This document shows positions 14,621-22,119 of a stretch of DNA of 52,517 nt, in pieces. Each line of letters starts with the position of its first letter. The stretch's first letter is position 1. The notes under the pieces are model-generated. The model searched no databases. It saw only the letters and a list, made by a program, of their open reading frames with translations, and was not told the DNA's origin. The stretch comes from Oscillospiraceae bacterium (GTDB taxonomy: Bacteria; Bacillota; Clostridia; Oscillospirales; Acutalibacteraceae), in assembly GCA_015066245.1 (NCBI GenBank), contig SVOS01000007.1, positions 1 to 52,517 on the forward strand, in the 5' to 3' direction. Made by a program: the position numbers and the translations under genes.

Positions 14621-15133
14621 CTATATTTCCGGGGCGATATAACCTTTTTTATCAAGTGCTTCTCCGATTTTATCTAAGATATCGTCACTTTCTGCTCTTA
14701 TGGTGTGATAGTGATATCCGCCTGTAATATTCATAAGTTCAGAGGATTTGCCGCTGCGTACTCCCTCAATAAATTGCTTTACATGCATATCCGAAAAGAT
14801 GTTAAGCTTTGCTTCAACCTTGCCGTAAACTTTATGCCATACAAAAACATCCGCAACCGTACCGCCTAAGCTTACGATAGTTGTAAGCTCGTCTTCGGTG
14901 TCGTCAGTTGTATGCTTGAGCTTGAATACTCTTTCTTTTAACGGGGAGCTTTGCAGGATGTAGCCGTTGTGGGTAGAGATAATGTCATAACCCGAGGCTT
15001 TTAAAAGAGAAATGTCCTGTACTATAATCTGGCGTGAAACTCCGAATTTTTCTGAGAGCATATTGCCCGAAACAGGAGTGTCAGAGGATATAAGCACAGC
15101 GGCGATTTCCTTTCGTCTGTCAATAGCTTTCAT
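14621..15133 (-). CDS. niaR: NAD biosynthesis repressor NiaR (YrxA type)
   Basis: 170 residues. An N-terminal winged helix (RRKEIAAVLISSDTPVSGNMLSEKFGVSRQIIVQDISLLKASGYDIIST) is followed by the 3H domain with its conserved histidines (VFVWHKVYGKVEAKL, GGYHYHTI). In Firmicutes this protein binds niacin and represses nad and niacin-uptake genes. AAGGTGA lies 5 nt before the ATG. It is the last gene of nadA-nadB-nadC-niaR, 9 nt after nadC, so it would control its own operon; a candidate operator is at 18215-18240. Confidence 0.93.
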   Translation of the reverse strand: MKAIDRRKEIAAVLISSDTPVSGNMLSEKFGVSRQIIVQDISLLKASGYDIISTHNGYILQSSPLKERVFKLKHTTDDTEDELTTIVSLGGTVADVFVWHKVYGKVEAKLNIFSDMHVKQFIEGVRSGKSSELMNITGGYHYHTIRAESDDILDKIGEALDKKGYIAPEI

Positions 15134-15142
15134 AAACTCACC

Positions 15143-15994
15143 TTAAATTGCGTGAAGATTCTTCAGGGACAAGTCGAGAATTGGAGAGGAGTGAGTCAAA
15201 GCACCGCTGGAGATGTAGTCCACACCGATGTCAACAAGTCTTGCCACGTTTTCTCTTGTAACGTTACCGCTGCACTCTGTTTCTGCCTTGCCTTTGCAAA
15301 GCTTAACTGCTTCTTTCATATCCTCAATGCTCATGTTGTCAAGCATAATGATGTCAGCACCTGCCTCAAGAGCTTCTTTGAGCATATCAAGGTTTTCTAC
15401 CTCAATCTCAATCTTTCTTACAAAGGGACAATACTCCTTAGCCATTCTTACAGCCTCTTTTACAGAGCCTGCAGCACCGATGTGGTTGTCCTTGAGGAGC
15501 ACACCGTCACTTAAGTTGAAGCGGTGATTATACCCGCCGCCAACCTTTACTGCATATTTCTCAAAAACCCTCATGTTGGGAGTTGTCTTTCTTGTGTCGA
15601 GAAGTTTTGTGCTTGTACCCTTTAAAAGTTCTGCAATATTTCTTGTGTAGGTTGCGATACCGCTCATACGCTGCAGATAGTTGAGAGCAGTTCTCTCGCC
15701 TGAGAGAAGCACGCGGATGTCACCCTTTACTTTGCCCAAGAGCTGGCCTTTCTCTACCTTGTCGCCGTCTTTTACAAAGAAGGTAACCTCTGTGTCCTTG
15801 TCAAGAAGCTCAAACACTCTCTTGAAAACACCCAGACCTGCAATAACGCCATCTTCTTTGCAGATAAGGTCAACCTCGCCCAGAGCATACTCGGGCATAA
15901 CAGAGTTGGTTGTAATATCCTCTGATGTAATATCTTCTCTTAATGCCAGCATAATCATCTCGTCGGCATTCATTAACATTGTAATATTATTCAC
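15143..15994 (-). CDS. nadC: Nicotinate-nucleotide pyrophosphorylase (quinolinate phosphoribosyltransferase)
   Basis: 283 residues. Conserved parts: EDITSEDITTNSVMPE at the start, SGERTALNYLQRMSGIAT, LLDTRKTTPNMRVFEKYAVKVGGGYNHRFNLSDGVLLKDNHI with phosphate and quinolinate ligands, IEIEVENLDMLKEALEAGADIIMLDN and SSGALTHSSPILDLSLK. It turns quinolinate and PRPP into nicotinate mononucleotide. The start is GTG at 15994, which overlaps the nadB end by 8 nt, so translation is coupled. Confidence 0.96.
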   Translation of the reverse strand: MNNITMLMNADEMIMLALREDITSEDITTNSVMPEYALGEVDLICKEDGVIAGLGVFKRVFELLDKDTEVTFFVKDGDKVEKGQLLGKVKGDIRVLLSGERTALNYLQRMSGIATYTRNIAELLKGTSTKLLDTRKTTPNMRVFEKYAVKVGGGYNHRFNLSDGVLLKDNHIGAAGSVKEAVRMAKEYCPFVRKIEIEVENLDMLKEALEAGADIIMLDNMSIEDMKEAVKLCKGKAETECSGNVTRENVARLVDIGVDYISSGALTHSSPILDLSLKNLHAI

Positions 15995-17261
15995 GGTTTT
16001 TCTTCTCCTTTTCTATGGCATCGAGTACCATTTTCTTGTACTCTTCCTGATAGTTTGTGTATTTGCTTTCGTCAACATCAAAATCCCTATTGGATTCTAA
16101 TGAAGAATAGTCGGATGTAATGCTTTCGGCTGCTCTCTTGGCAAAAACAAGGCTCTCCAGAAGAGAGTTGCTTGCCAGTCGGTTTTTGCCGTGAACACCG
16201 TTACAAGCCGTCTCTCCCACGGCATAAAGTCTGGGCATAGAGGTAGCACTGTTGGTATCAACATCAATACCGCCCATAAAATAATGCTGGCTGGGTACCA
16301 CGGGAATGGGCTCTTTGGTGATGTCATAGCCTTCTTCAAGACAGTGCTTGTATATGTTGGGGAAATGGCTTACGATTTCTTCGTTGTCAATATCCTCAAG
16401 AGAAAGCCACACATGTTTTGAGCCTTCTTTTTTCATTTCGTCAAAAATTGCGTTGGCAACCACATCTCTGGGCAGAAGCTCGTCAACAAATCTTTCGCCC
16501 TTGGAGTTCAAAAGCTTTGCACCCTCACCGCGGACAGATTCGGAAATCAAAAATTCTCTGCCGTGTTTTTTTGAGTAAAGGGTGGTGGGGTGAATCTGGA
16601 TGTAGTCAATGTCCTGAAGCTTGATGCCGTATTTAAGTGCAAGTGCCAGAGCATCTCCCGTAAGATGGGGATAGTTGGTGGAGTGCTTGAAAAGTCCACC
16701 GATACCGCCGGTTGCAAGCACCGTGTAGTCAGCTGCAATGGATATATATCCGCCTTCGTTGTAGTGGCCCACAATACCCTTGCACACATTGTCCTCAACA
16801 ATAAGGTCAACCATTGTGAAATTCTCAATCAGGGTGATGTTTTCCTTCTCTCTGACGGTTTCAAGAAGATGAGATGTGATTTCTTTGCCGGTTTCATCCT
16901 CGTGAAAAAGAATTCTCGGACGGGAATGAGCGCCCTCACGGGTATATACAAACTCTTTGCCGTTTTTCTCAAAATGAACGCCAAAGTCCACCAGGTCGCT
17001 GATGACCTCCTGCGAGGAGCGAATCATAATCTCCACGGAATCTGGGTCGTTTTCGAAGTGACCTGCACGCATTGTGTCGTTGAAAAACGACGAGTAATCA
17101 TCTTCGTCACGGAGTACACAAATGCCGCCCTGTGCAAGATACGAGTCGCTGCGACGGGCTTTGTTTTTTGTAACAATAATAATGCTTTTGTCTTTCGGCA
17201 GATTAAGTGCACAGTAAAGACCTGCCACACCTGAGCCGACTATAATAATATCTGTTTTCAT
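15987..17261 (-). CDS. nadB: L-aspartate oxidase, short form
   Basis: 424 residues. FAD-binding start DIIIVGSGVAGLYCALNL, YLAQGGICVLRDEDD, SRPRILFHEDETGKEI, TGGIGGLFKHSTNYPHLTGDALALALKYG, IQIHPTTLY and RLASNSLLESLVFAKRAA are all family blocks. It oxidises aspartate to iminoaspartate for NadA. Many family members have about 510-540 residues with a C-terminal helical domain; here the protein stops soon after the FAD-binding core, with a Lys/Glu-rich tail. The start is 2 nt after the nadA stop; there is no clear Shine-Dalgarno site, which suggests coupled translation. Confidence 0.94.
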   Translation of the reverse strand: MKTDIIIVGSGVAGLYCALNLPKDKSIIIVTKNKARRSDSYLAQGGICVLRDEDDYSSFFNDTMRAGHFENDPDSVEIMIRSSQEVISDLVDFGVHFEKNGKEFVYTREGAHSRPRILFHEDETGKEITSHLLETVREKENITLIENFTMVDLIVEDNVCKGIVGHYNEGGYISIAADYTVLATGGIGGLFKHSTNYPHLTGDALALALKYGIKLQDIDYIQIHPTTLYSKKHGREFLISESVRGEGAKLLNSKGERFVDELLPRDVVANAIFDEMKKEGSKHVWLSLEDIDNEEIVSHFPNIYKHCLEEGYDITKEPIPVVPSQHYFMGGIDVDTNSATSMPRLYAVGETACNGVHGKNRLASNSLLESLVFAKRAAESITSDYSSLESNRDFDVDESKYTNYQEEYKKMVLDAIEKEKKNRE

Positions 17262-17263
17262 TT

Positions 17264-18163
17264 TTATTTACCAAGCTCCAGCATTCTTTCCAAAGGCAGA
17301 AGTGACCCCATACGCTTGTCAAAGTCAACCTCAACCTGATTATCTTCGGTCTCAAGAACTTTCAGTATATTCTCCAGGGTGTTAAGCTTCATATCCTTGC
17401 AAACAGGACATGGTGTAGGGAAGTAAAAATTCTTTGTGGGATTGTCGCTTCTCAGCTTGAAGCCTACGCCTTCTTCGGTGCATACGATAAACTCTTTGTT
17501 ATCGCTTGCTTTTGCAAAATCTATAATCTCTGCAGTGCTGCCGCTGAAGTGGGACATCGCCACAACCTCAGGCTCGCATTCGGGATGACAAAGAATCTGA
17601 GCATTTTTATGGCATTCTGCCAGTGCTTTCACAGAATCTGCGGTTACATCAGCATGAATGGGACAGCAGCCGTCGTTGAGGATAATGTTCTTCTCAGGTA
17701 CCTGAGCCGCAACAAATCTGCCTAAATTTCTGTCGGGAATAAAGAATATGTTTTTGTTAGGCAGTGCTCTGACGATTTTAACTGCGTTTGAGGAGGTTAC
17801 GCAGACATCGCTCTGGCATTTGAGCTCAGCGGTAGAGTTGATGTAGCACACAACCGCAAGGTCCGAGAACCTCTCGCGCATTTCGTCAATCTTGCCTTCT
17901 CTAACCATATGTGCCATAGGACAATCGGCACTGAGGTCGGGCATAAGCACCTTTTTGTCGGGACAAAGTATCTTTGCACTTTCGCCCATAAAATTAACAC
18001 CGCAGAATACGATAACTTCAGCGTCACTTTCTTTGGCTACCTTTGCAAGATAAAAGGAGTCGCCTACAAAATCCGCAATCTCCTGTACCTCAGCAGGTGC
18101 GTAGTAGTGCGCCATGATTACTGCGTTCTTTTCTTTTTTCAGAGCTTCAATTCTGTTTCTCAT
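17264..18163 (-). CDS. nadA: Quinolinate synthase
   Basis: 299 residues, the usual bacterial length. Motifs: MAHYYAPAEVQEIADFVGDSFYLA, VIVFCGVNFMGESAKIL, CYINSTAELK, NIFFIPDRNLGRFVA, CHPECEPEVV, STAEIIDFA and the late CPVCKDMKLNTLENI. Conserved Cys in the FCGV, CHPEC and CPVC segments fit the 4Fe-4S cluster. It condenses iminoaspartate with dihydroxyacetone phosphate. First gene of the nad operon; AAGGA lies 7 nt before the ATG. Confidence 0.97.
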   Translation of the reverse strand: MRNRIEALKKEKNAVIMAHYYAPAEVQEIADFVGDSFYLAKVAKESDAEVIVFCGVNFMGESAKILCPDKKVLMPDLSADCPMAHMVREGKIDEMRERFSDLAVVCYINSTAELKCQSDVCVTSSNAVKIVRALPNKNIFFIPDRNLGRFVAAQVPEKNIILNDGCCPIHADVTADSVKALAECHKNAQILCHPECEPEVVAMSHFSGSTAEIIDFAKASDNKEFIVCTEEGVGFKLRSDNPTKNFYFPTPCPVCKDMKLNTLENILKVLETEDNQVEVDFDKRMGSLLPLERMLELGK

Positions 18164-18198
18164 AATATCGTCCTTGTATCTTAATATAAATCCTGCTA

Positions 18199-18240
18199 AT
18201 TATACATTTTGAGCTTTACAACTGTCAAGTTATCTGTAAA
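18199..18240 (-). promoter_or_regulatory. nad operon promoter with candidate NiaR operator
   Basis: Minus-strand TTGACA (complement of 18223-18228), 18-nt spacer, TATAAT (complement of 18199-18204). An inverted repeat, tttaca at 18215-18220 and tgtaaa at 18235-18240, straddles the -35 box and could be the NiaR binding site. The promoter is clear; the operator is a guess. Confidence 0.7.
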
Positions 18241-18373
18241 CTTTTGGAGAAAAGCTGAGAAATACGGGGCTTTTCGAGGATAAACTGTATACTATTGATA
18301 CACATATATGGCGACACTTGGAAAATAATAAAAATTAACGTCAAAAGTTTTGAAAATTTTTTCGAAAAAACCC

Positions 18374-18402
18374 TTGACAATTTATCAACTCTCTGTTATA
18401 AT
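18374..18402 (+). promoter_or_regulatory. Promoter of the tRNA-Thr/tRNA-Tyr unit
   Basis: TTGACA at 18374-18379, 17-nt spacer, TATAAT at 18397-18402; tRNA-Thr starts 40 nt later. Confidence 0.9.
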
Positions 18403-18441
18403 CTCTAACTGTTGGCGATACACAAAGCCACAGCGAAACAC

Positions 18442-18517
18442 GCTGGTGTAGCTCAGTTGGTAGAGCAGCTGATTTGTAATCAGCAGGTCGGGGGTTCAAG
18501 TCCGTCCACCAGCTCCA
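18442..18517 (+). tRNA. tRNA-Thr (anticodon TGT)
   Basis: Acceptor arms GCTGGTG and CACCAGC pair, discriminator T, encoded CCA at 18515-18517. The anticodon stem GCTGA/TCAGC encloses loop TTTGTAA with TGT, which reads ACA codons. Length 76 nt. Confidence 0.96.
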
Positions 18518-18522
18518 ACAAC

Positions 18523-18546
18523 AGACCTGCTTTTTTTAGCAGGTCT
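18523..18546 (+). terminator. Hairpin between tRNA-Thr and tRNA-Tyr
   Basis: AGACCTGCT pairs with AGCAGGTCT around a T-rich loop. There is little T after the stem, so it may mark processing or weak termination rather than a full stop. Confidence 0.5.
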
Positions 18547-18553
18547 TTAATAT

Positions 18554-18638
18554 GGGAGAATTCCCGAGCGGCCAAAGGGGGCAGACTGTAAATCTGTTGT
18601 CGACGACTTCGGTGGTTCGAATCCACCTTCTCCCACCA
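18554..18638 (+). tRNA. tRNA-Tyr (anticodon GTA)
   Basis: Acceptor arms GGGAGAA and TTCTCCC pair, discriminator A, encoded CCA. Anticodon loop CTGTAAA gives GTA. The long variable arm and 85-nt length fit bacterial tRNA-Tyr. Confidence 0.96.
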
Positions 18639-18639
18639 G

Positions 18640-18673
18640 AAAAGAGCACTTGCAAATGCAAGTGCTCTTTTCA
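18640..18673. terminator. Terminator after tRNA-Tyr
   Basis: A perfect 15-bp stem (18640-18654 with 18657-18671), two-base loop, with A and T tracts at the two ends. Confidence 0.85.
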
Positions 18674-18674
18674 G

Positions 18675-18880
18675 TTATATTCGCCTTACAGCGAGTGATT
18701 TTGCTACGCAGTGATATTCGGCTAAAGCCGAGTGATATTGGGCTTCGCCCGGTTTTATGGCGAATATAATTTAGCTGTGTGCGAAAGCTCACAATTTCGC
18801 TATATTGCAAAGCGATATAATTTCACTACTGCCAAGCAGTAATTTAGCTATATACTTTTACTTTAACTGGTGATATAATC
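18675..18880. repeat. Array of short hairpins with GTGATATT-like spacers (array B)
   Basis: An outer stem pairs 18675-18685 (TTATATTCGCC) with 18759-18769 (GGCGAATATAA). Inside are small palindromes such as TCGGCT aa AGCCGA (about 18717-18730) and GGGC ttc GCCC (about 18740-18750). Outside follow more, including ACTGC..GCAGT near 18828-18840. Spacers read GTGATATT, GCGATATAA and GTGATATAATC. The last spacer provides the TATAAT (18874-18879) of the next gene. Same architecture as array A: tRNA, terminator, array, orphan gene. Confidence 0.65.
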
Positions 18881-18900
18881 ATAGCAAAGGGAGTGGCAGT

Positions 18901-19857
18901 ATGAATCGTTTTATTGTTGCAACGTATGATACTATGAGACCTAATGGAGCCTTCAGATCTTCTTCCGCTGGAATTGAATTTTGGCAAAAGACCGGTTTTC
19001 TGAGACATTGTAATGAAACGGGTTTCAGATCCATTATCGCACTTATCAGTAAAAAGTTTTCTCCTGTTTCGGTTATTGAAACCTGCAAGAATACTTATTT
19101 CTTGCATTTTGATAAAGACAATAATTTCAAAAGTGTGTTGTTAAGACTTTGTAACGAACGTAATTCGAAGAACACATATATAGATGGTTCTTCAGATACA
19201 ACTTATACAGACATAGAGTTTCATATTTTAGTGCTTGAGATTATCGGCTATATTGCAAAGAATATTGGATGTAAGTTTTATGTTGATGATTCCACAGGTT
19301 ATATTGAGCATCAAAGTAAAGATGAGTTTTATGCTTATGCTTCCGAGTATAAAGAATCTATCCCATCCACAAATGAAGAGCTAAGAGTGCAAATTCAAAA
19401 ACACATGACCAGACCTCTTGATATTTATGAGATTATTTCAAGAGATACTGAGAAAAATGTTGTTGGTGATGTATATGAATATTTTATGAGGAAATGTAAC
19501 TGGGACTTCTCAAATCAATTCAACAACTATGTAAATAGTTTCTTGCTCTGTGTCATATATGATGAAGTATGTCAGTTTGGAATTTATCAGTATCTTTCAA
19601 GCGAAGGACAGTTTGCTCACGAGACCGCAGAAGCACTTCAGCTTGTAGGAGCAAAAAAATCTGCAAAAGCATTGAGATCTGCTTTTGAATTTTTTTCTGA
19701 CAAAACTGTTCCAAAGATACAAGAGGAGAGAGACTCTCTGTTGGCTGAATTGGATGAAGATGAAATCAACTGTTTGAGTAAAGAATCTTATTACGAAGAT
19801 ATATCGTATTATCTCTACAACTATCTGATGAAAAACAAAGAACATTTTTTATTATAA
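18901..19857 (+). CDS. Protein with C-terminal DUF4375 (DMP19-like) domain
   Basis: 318 residues, acidic, no signal peptide. Residues about 195-300 contain FNNYVNSFLLCVIYDEVCQFGIYQYLSSEGQFAHETAEALQLVGAKKSAKALRSAFEFF, which fits DUF4375; one member, DMP19 of Neisseria, mimics DNA and binds a repressor. The first 190 residues (FIVATYDTMRPNGAFRSSSAGIEFW..) are not recognised; the segment HILVLEIIGYIAKNIGCKFYVDDSTGY could be a separate domain. The ribosome site is weak (GGGAG). The predicted start of transcription is only about 15 nt before the ATG. An orphan gene behind hairpin array B; the function is unknown. Confidence 0.65.
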   Translation: MNRFIVATYDTMRPNGAFRSSSAGIEFWQKTGFLRHCNETGFRSIIALISKKFSPVSVIETCKNTYFLHFDKDNNFKSVLLRLCNERNSKNTYIDGSSDTTYTDIEFHILVLEIIGYIAKNIGCKFYVDDSTGYIEHQSKDEFYAYASEYKESIPSTNEELRVQIQKHMTRPLDIYEIISRDTEKNVVGDVYEYFMRKCNWDFSNQFNNYVNSFLLCVIYDEVCQFGIYQYLSSEGQFAHETAEALQLVGAKKSAKALRSAFEFFSDKTVPKIQEERDSLLAELDEDEINCLSKESYYEDISYYLYNYLMKNKEHFLL

Positions 19858-19910
19858 TAATTTAGGCCTTATAAATTTTAATGTGTATCTTTTAGGTTCA
19901 TAACAGCCAA

Positions 19911-19941
19911 AACCTCGTATCTTCGGATGCGAGGTTTTTGT
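19911..19941 (+). terminator. Terminator
   Basis: AACCTCGTATC pairs with GATGCGAGGTT (19926-19936, one wobble), followed by a TTTTGTTTTTT tract. Confidence 0.8.
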
Positions 19942-20074
19942 TTTTTCACTATTAATTGTTCATTCTTCAATTATCTCTTACTTACATAGTGAAGAAGTGC
20001 TTTAAACTGATTCAATATCACTAAAATGCTTGATATTCAGTATAGTTATGATATACTTAATATGAGGTGATTTT

Positions 20075-21907
20075 ATGAAAATGCACATGTTCTTTGCCCC
20101 AGAGAAACTAAAGAAAACTTTGTCGCTTGTTCTTTCTTTGCTTATGATTTTTTCGGCAATGTCTGCCACATTTGTTAATGCCTCTGAAGACGGTGATGAG
20201 ATTGTTATTCTTTACGAAAACGATGTTCACTGTGCCATTGAGGGATATTCAAAGCTTCTTTCCCTAAAAAATGAGCTTCTGACAGATAACGGATATGTAG
20301 GCGTAGTTTCTATGGGTGATTTTGTCCAGGGTGATACCTTTGGAGCTATCTCTCAGGGCGGATATATTGCCAACATAATGAATATGGTGGGCTATGACGC
20401 CATAGCTCTCGGAAATCACGAGTTTGACTATAAATTTGACAGGCTTCTTGAGCTTTGCGATATTCTTGACACAAAGCCTGTTTGCAGCAACTTTTATAAA
20501 TCCGGCGAAGAAACACCTGTTTTTGAGCCTTATGTTATTAAGTCCTACGGTGATGTGGATGTTGCGTATATCGGCATCACCACCCCCGACACATTGACAT
20601 CTTCCTCACCTGCTCAGTTTATGGATGAAAACGGTAAGTATATTTACGGCTTCAGCGGTGATGACCTTTGTGCAACTGTGCAAAAGGCAGTTGACAGTGC
20701 TAAGGAAAAGGGAGCTGACTATGTTGTTGGTCTGGCACATCTTGGCAGCGAAAATGTTTTTGAGCAGTGGAGTGTAACTACTCTTGTGAAGAACACATCG
20801 GGCTTTGATGCGGTACTTGACGGACATTCTCACAGTGTTGTTGAAAATATGATAATTGAAGATAAATCGGGCGATAAAGTTGTAGTTTCTTCAACAGGTA
20901 CAAAGTTTATGAATATCGGCAAGCTTACAATTTCTGAGGGGGAAATTACAACAGAGCTTATCCCCACAGAAACTTATACTAAGACCGACGCAGGTATTGA
21001 TGCATATATAGCCGAGATTACCGAGGAATATGCAACGCTGGGTAATCGCGTTATAGGCGAGAACAAGTTCGACCTTCTGTTTGCTGATGAAAACGGCAAC
21101 CGACTTGTGCGTCACACCCAGACTAACTTAGGCGATTTCTGTGCTGATGCTTTCAGGGTTGTAACAGGAGCAGACATCGGTGTTATCAATGGTGGCGGTA
21201 TCCGTGCCGAGCTTTCAAAAGGCGAGGTAACCTTTAACGATATCTTAAGCGTTTATCCCTTTAACAACACTGTTTGCGTAGCAAAGGTTACAGGTCAGCA
21301 GATTCTCGATTTTCTGGAGCTAAGCGTAGACTTTTATCCCGAAGAAAACGGCAGTTTCCAGCATGTTTCGGGACTTACCTATACCTTGAATGCTTACATT
21401 CCTTCTTCTGTAAAATATGACGAGAATATGGCGTTTGAAAGCGTTGAGGGCCAGCGTCGCGTATCCGACGTAAAGGTTCTCAATAGCGAAAGCGGCGAAT
21501 ATGAGGCAATAGACGCCTCAAAATTCTACACCCTTGCATCCCACAACTATCTGCTTCTTGACCACGGCAGCGGTGCCACAATGCTGAATGATTCTGAAAT
21601 TATCAGCAATAGCGGTATGCTGGACGTAGAGCTTCTTGAGGTGTATATCAACGAGCACCTGGGCGGTGTTATCGGCGAGCAGTACAAAACTTCTCAGAAC
21701 AGAGTAACGGTTATCTCCGAAAAACCCGCAGAGCCCGACTCGGCTCCTCAGCCCTCAAAGCCTCAGGAGGGAGAGCCCGACACCTCCGAAAAATCTCCCC
21801 AGACCGGTGAGCTTTACAGTGTTCCGATGTACTCTGCAGCCTTATGTGCATCTGTGCTTCTTCTGGCATATATCGCCATACTCAAAATCAAAAAGTCTAC
21901 AAAATGA
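20075..21907 (+). CDS. Cell-wall-anchored 5'-nucleotidase / 2',3'-cyclic phosphodiesterase family protein
   Basis: 610 residues. A signal peptide (LKKTLSLVLSLLMIFSAMSATFVNA) is followed by a metallophosphatase domain: YENDVHC (Asp50, His52), MGDFVQGD (Asp82), LGNHEFDY (Asn114, His115), GLAHLGSE and LDGHSHSV. Then comes the nucleotidase C-terminal domain with NGGGIRAELSKGEVTFNDILSVYPFNN and a substrate-binding ASHNYLLLDHGSGATML. The tail has a Pro/Ser/Glu linker, SPQTGE at 574, a hydrophobic helix and KIKKSTK, a sortase-type signal in which SPQTG replaces LPxTG. It probably hydrolyses extracellular nucleotides for salvage. AGGTGA lies 6 nt before the ATG. Confidence 0.9.
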   Translation: MKMHMFFAPEKLKKTLSLVLSLLMIFSAMSATFVNASEDGDEIVILYENDVHCAIEGYSKLLSLKNELLTDNGYVGVVSMGDFVQGDTFGAISQGGYIANIMNMVGYDAIALGNHEFDYKFDRLLELCDILDTKPVCSNFYKSGEETPVFEPYVIKSYGDVDVAYIGITTPDTLTSSSPAQFMDENGKYIYGFSGDDLCATVQKAVDSAKEKGADYVVGLAHLGSENVFEQWSVTTLVKNTSGFDAVLDGHSHSVVENMIIEDKSGDKVVVSSTGTKFMNIGKLTISEGEITTELIPTETYTKTDAGIDAYIAEITEEYATLGNRVIGENKFDLLFADENGNRLVRHTQTNLGDFCADAFRVVTGADIGVINGGGIRAELSKGEVTFNDILSVYPFNNTVCVAKVTGQQILDFLELSVDFYPEENGSFQHVSGLTYTLNAYIPSSVKYDENMAFESVEGQRRVSDVKVLNSESGEYEAIDASKFYTLASHNYLLLDHGSGATMLNDSEIISNSGMLDVELLEVYINEHLGGVIGEQYKTSQNRVTVISEKPAEPDSAPQPSKPQEGEPDTSEKSPQTGELYSVPMYSAALCASVLLLAYIAILKIKKSTK

Positions 21908-21946
21908 TAGATTAAAATGTATTGAATTTTTCTGATTTATAAGACA

Positions 21947-22075
21947 ATGGTTTCGACGTTGTTTGCCATGGCTATATTTGAGGAAATCCCCAATCTCATC
22001 CGGATTGCAGTTGCAGTGCTGGTTATTGGTGGAGTGTTATATTATTCTTTCTTAGAAAAAAGAAAAGAAAGCTGA
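21947..22075 (+). CDS. Possible 42-residue membrane peptide
   Basis: Short open frame with a plausible single membrane helix (IRIAVAVLVIGGVLYYSFL) and a charged tail (EKRKES). It sits 40 nt after the nucleotidase gene and ends just before the shared terminator. It lacks a good ribosome site; internal start ATG at 21968 is also possible. Real only if conserved elsewhere. Confidence 0.3.
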   Translation: MVSTLFAMAIFEEIPNLIRIAVAVLVIGGVLYYSFLEKRKES

Positions 22076-22078
22076 GAA

Positions 22079-22113
22079 AAACCGACTCACATCTTGTGAG
22101 TCGGTTTGCTGTT
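22079..22113. terminator. Bidirectional terminator
   Basis: AAACCGACTCAC (22079-22090) pairs with GTGAGTCGGTTT (22096-22107), then a T-rich tail; it lies between convergent genes. Confidence 0.85.
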
Positions 22114-22119
22114 TTTACC

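Noticed and set aside
18547..18810. Minus-strand open frame across tRNA-Tyr and array B
   Set aside because: Contains GGFEPPKSSTTDLQSAPFGRSG, the same type of tRNA shadow.
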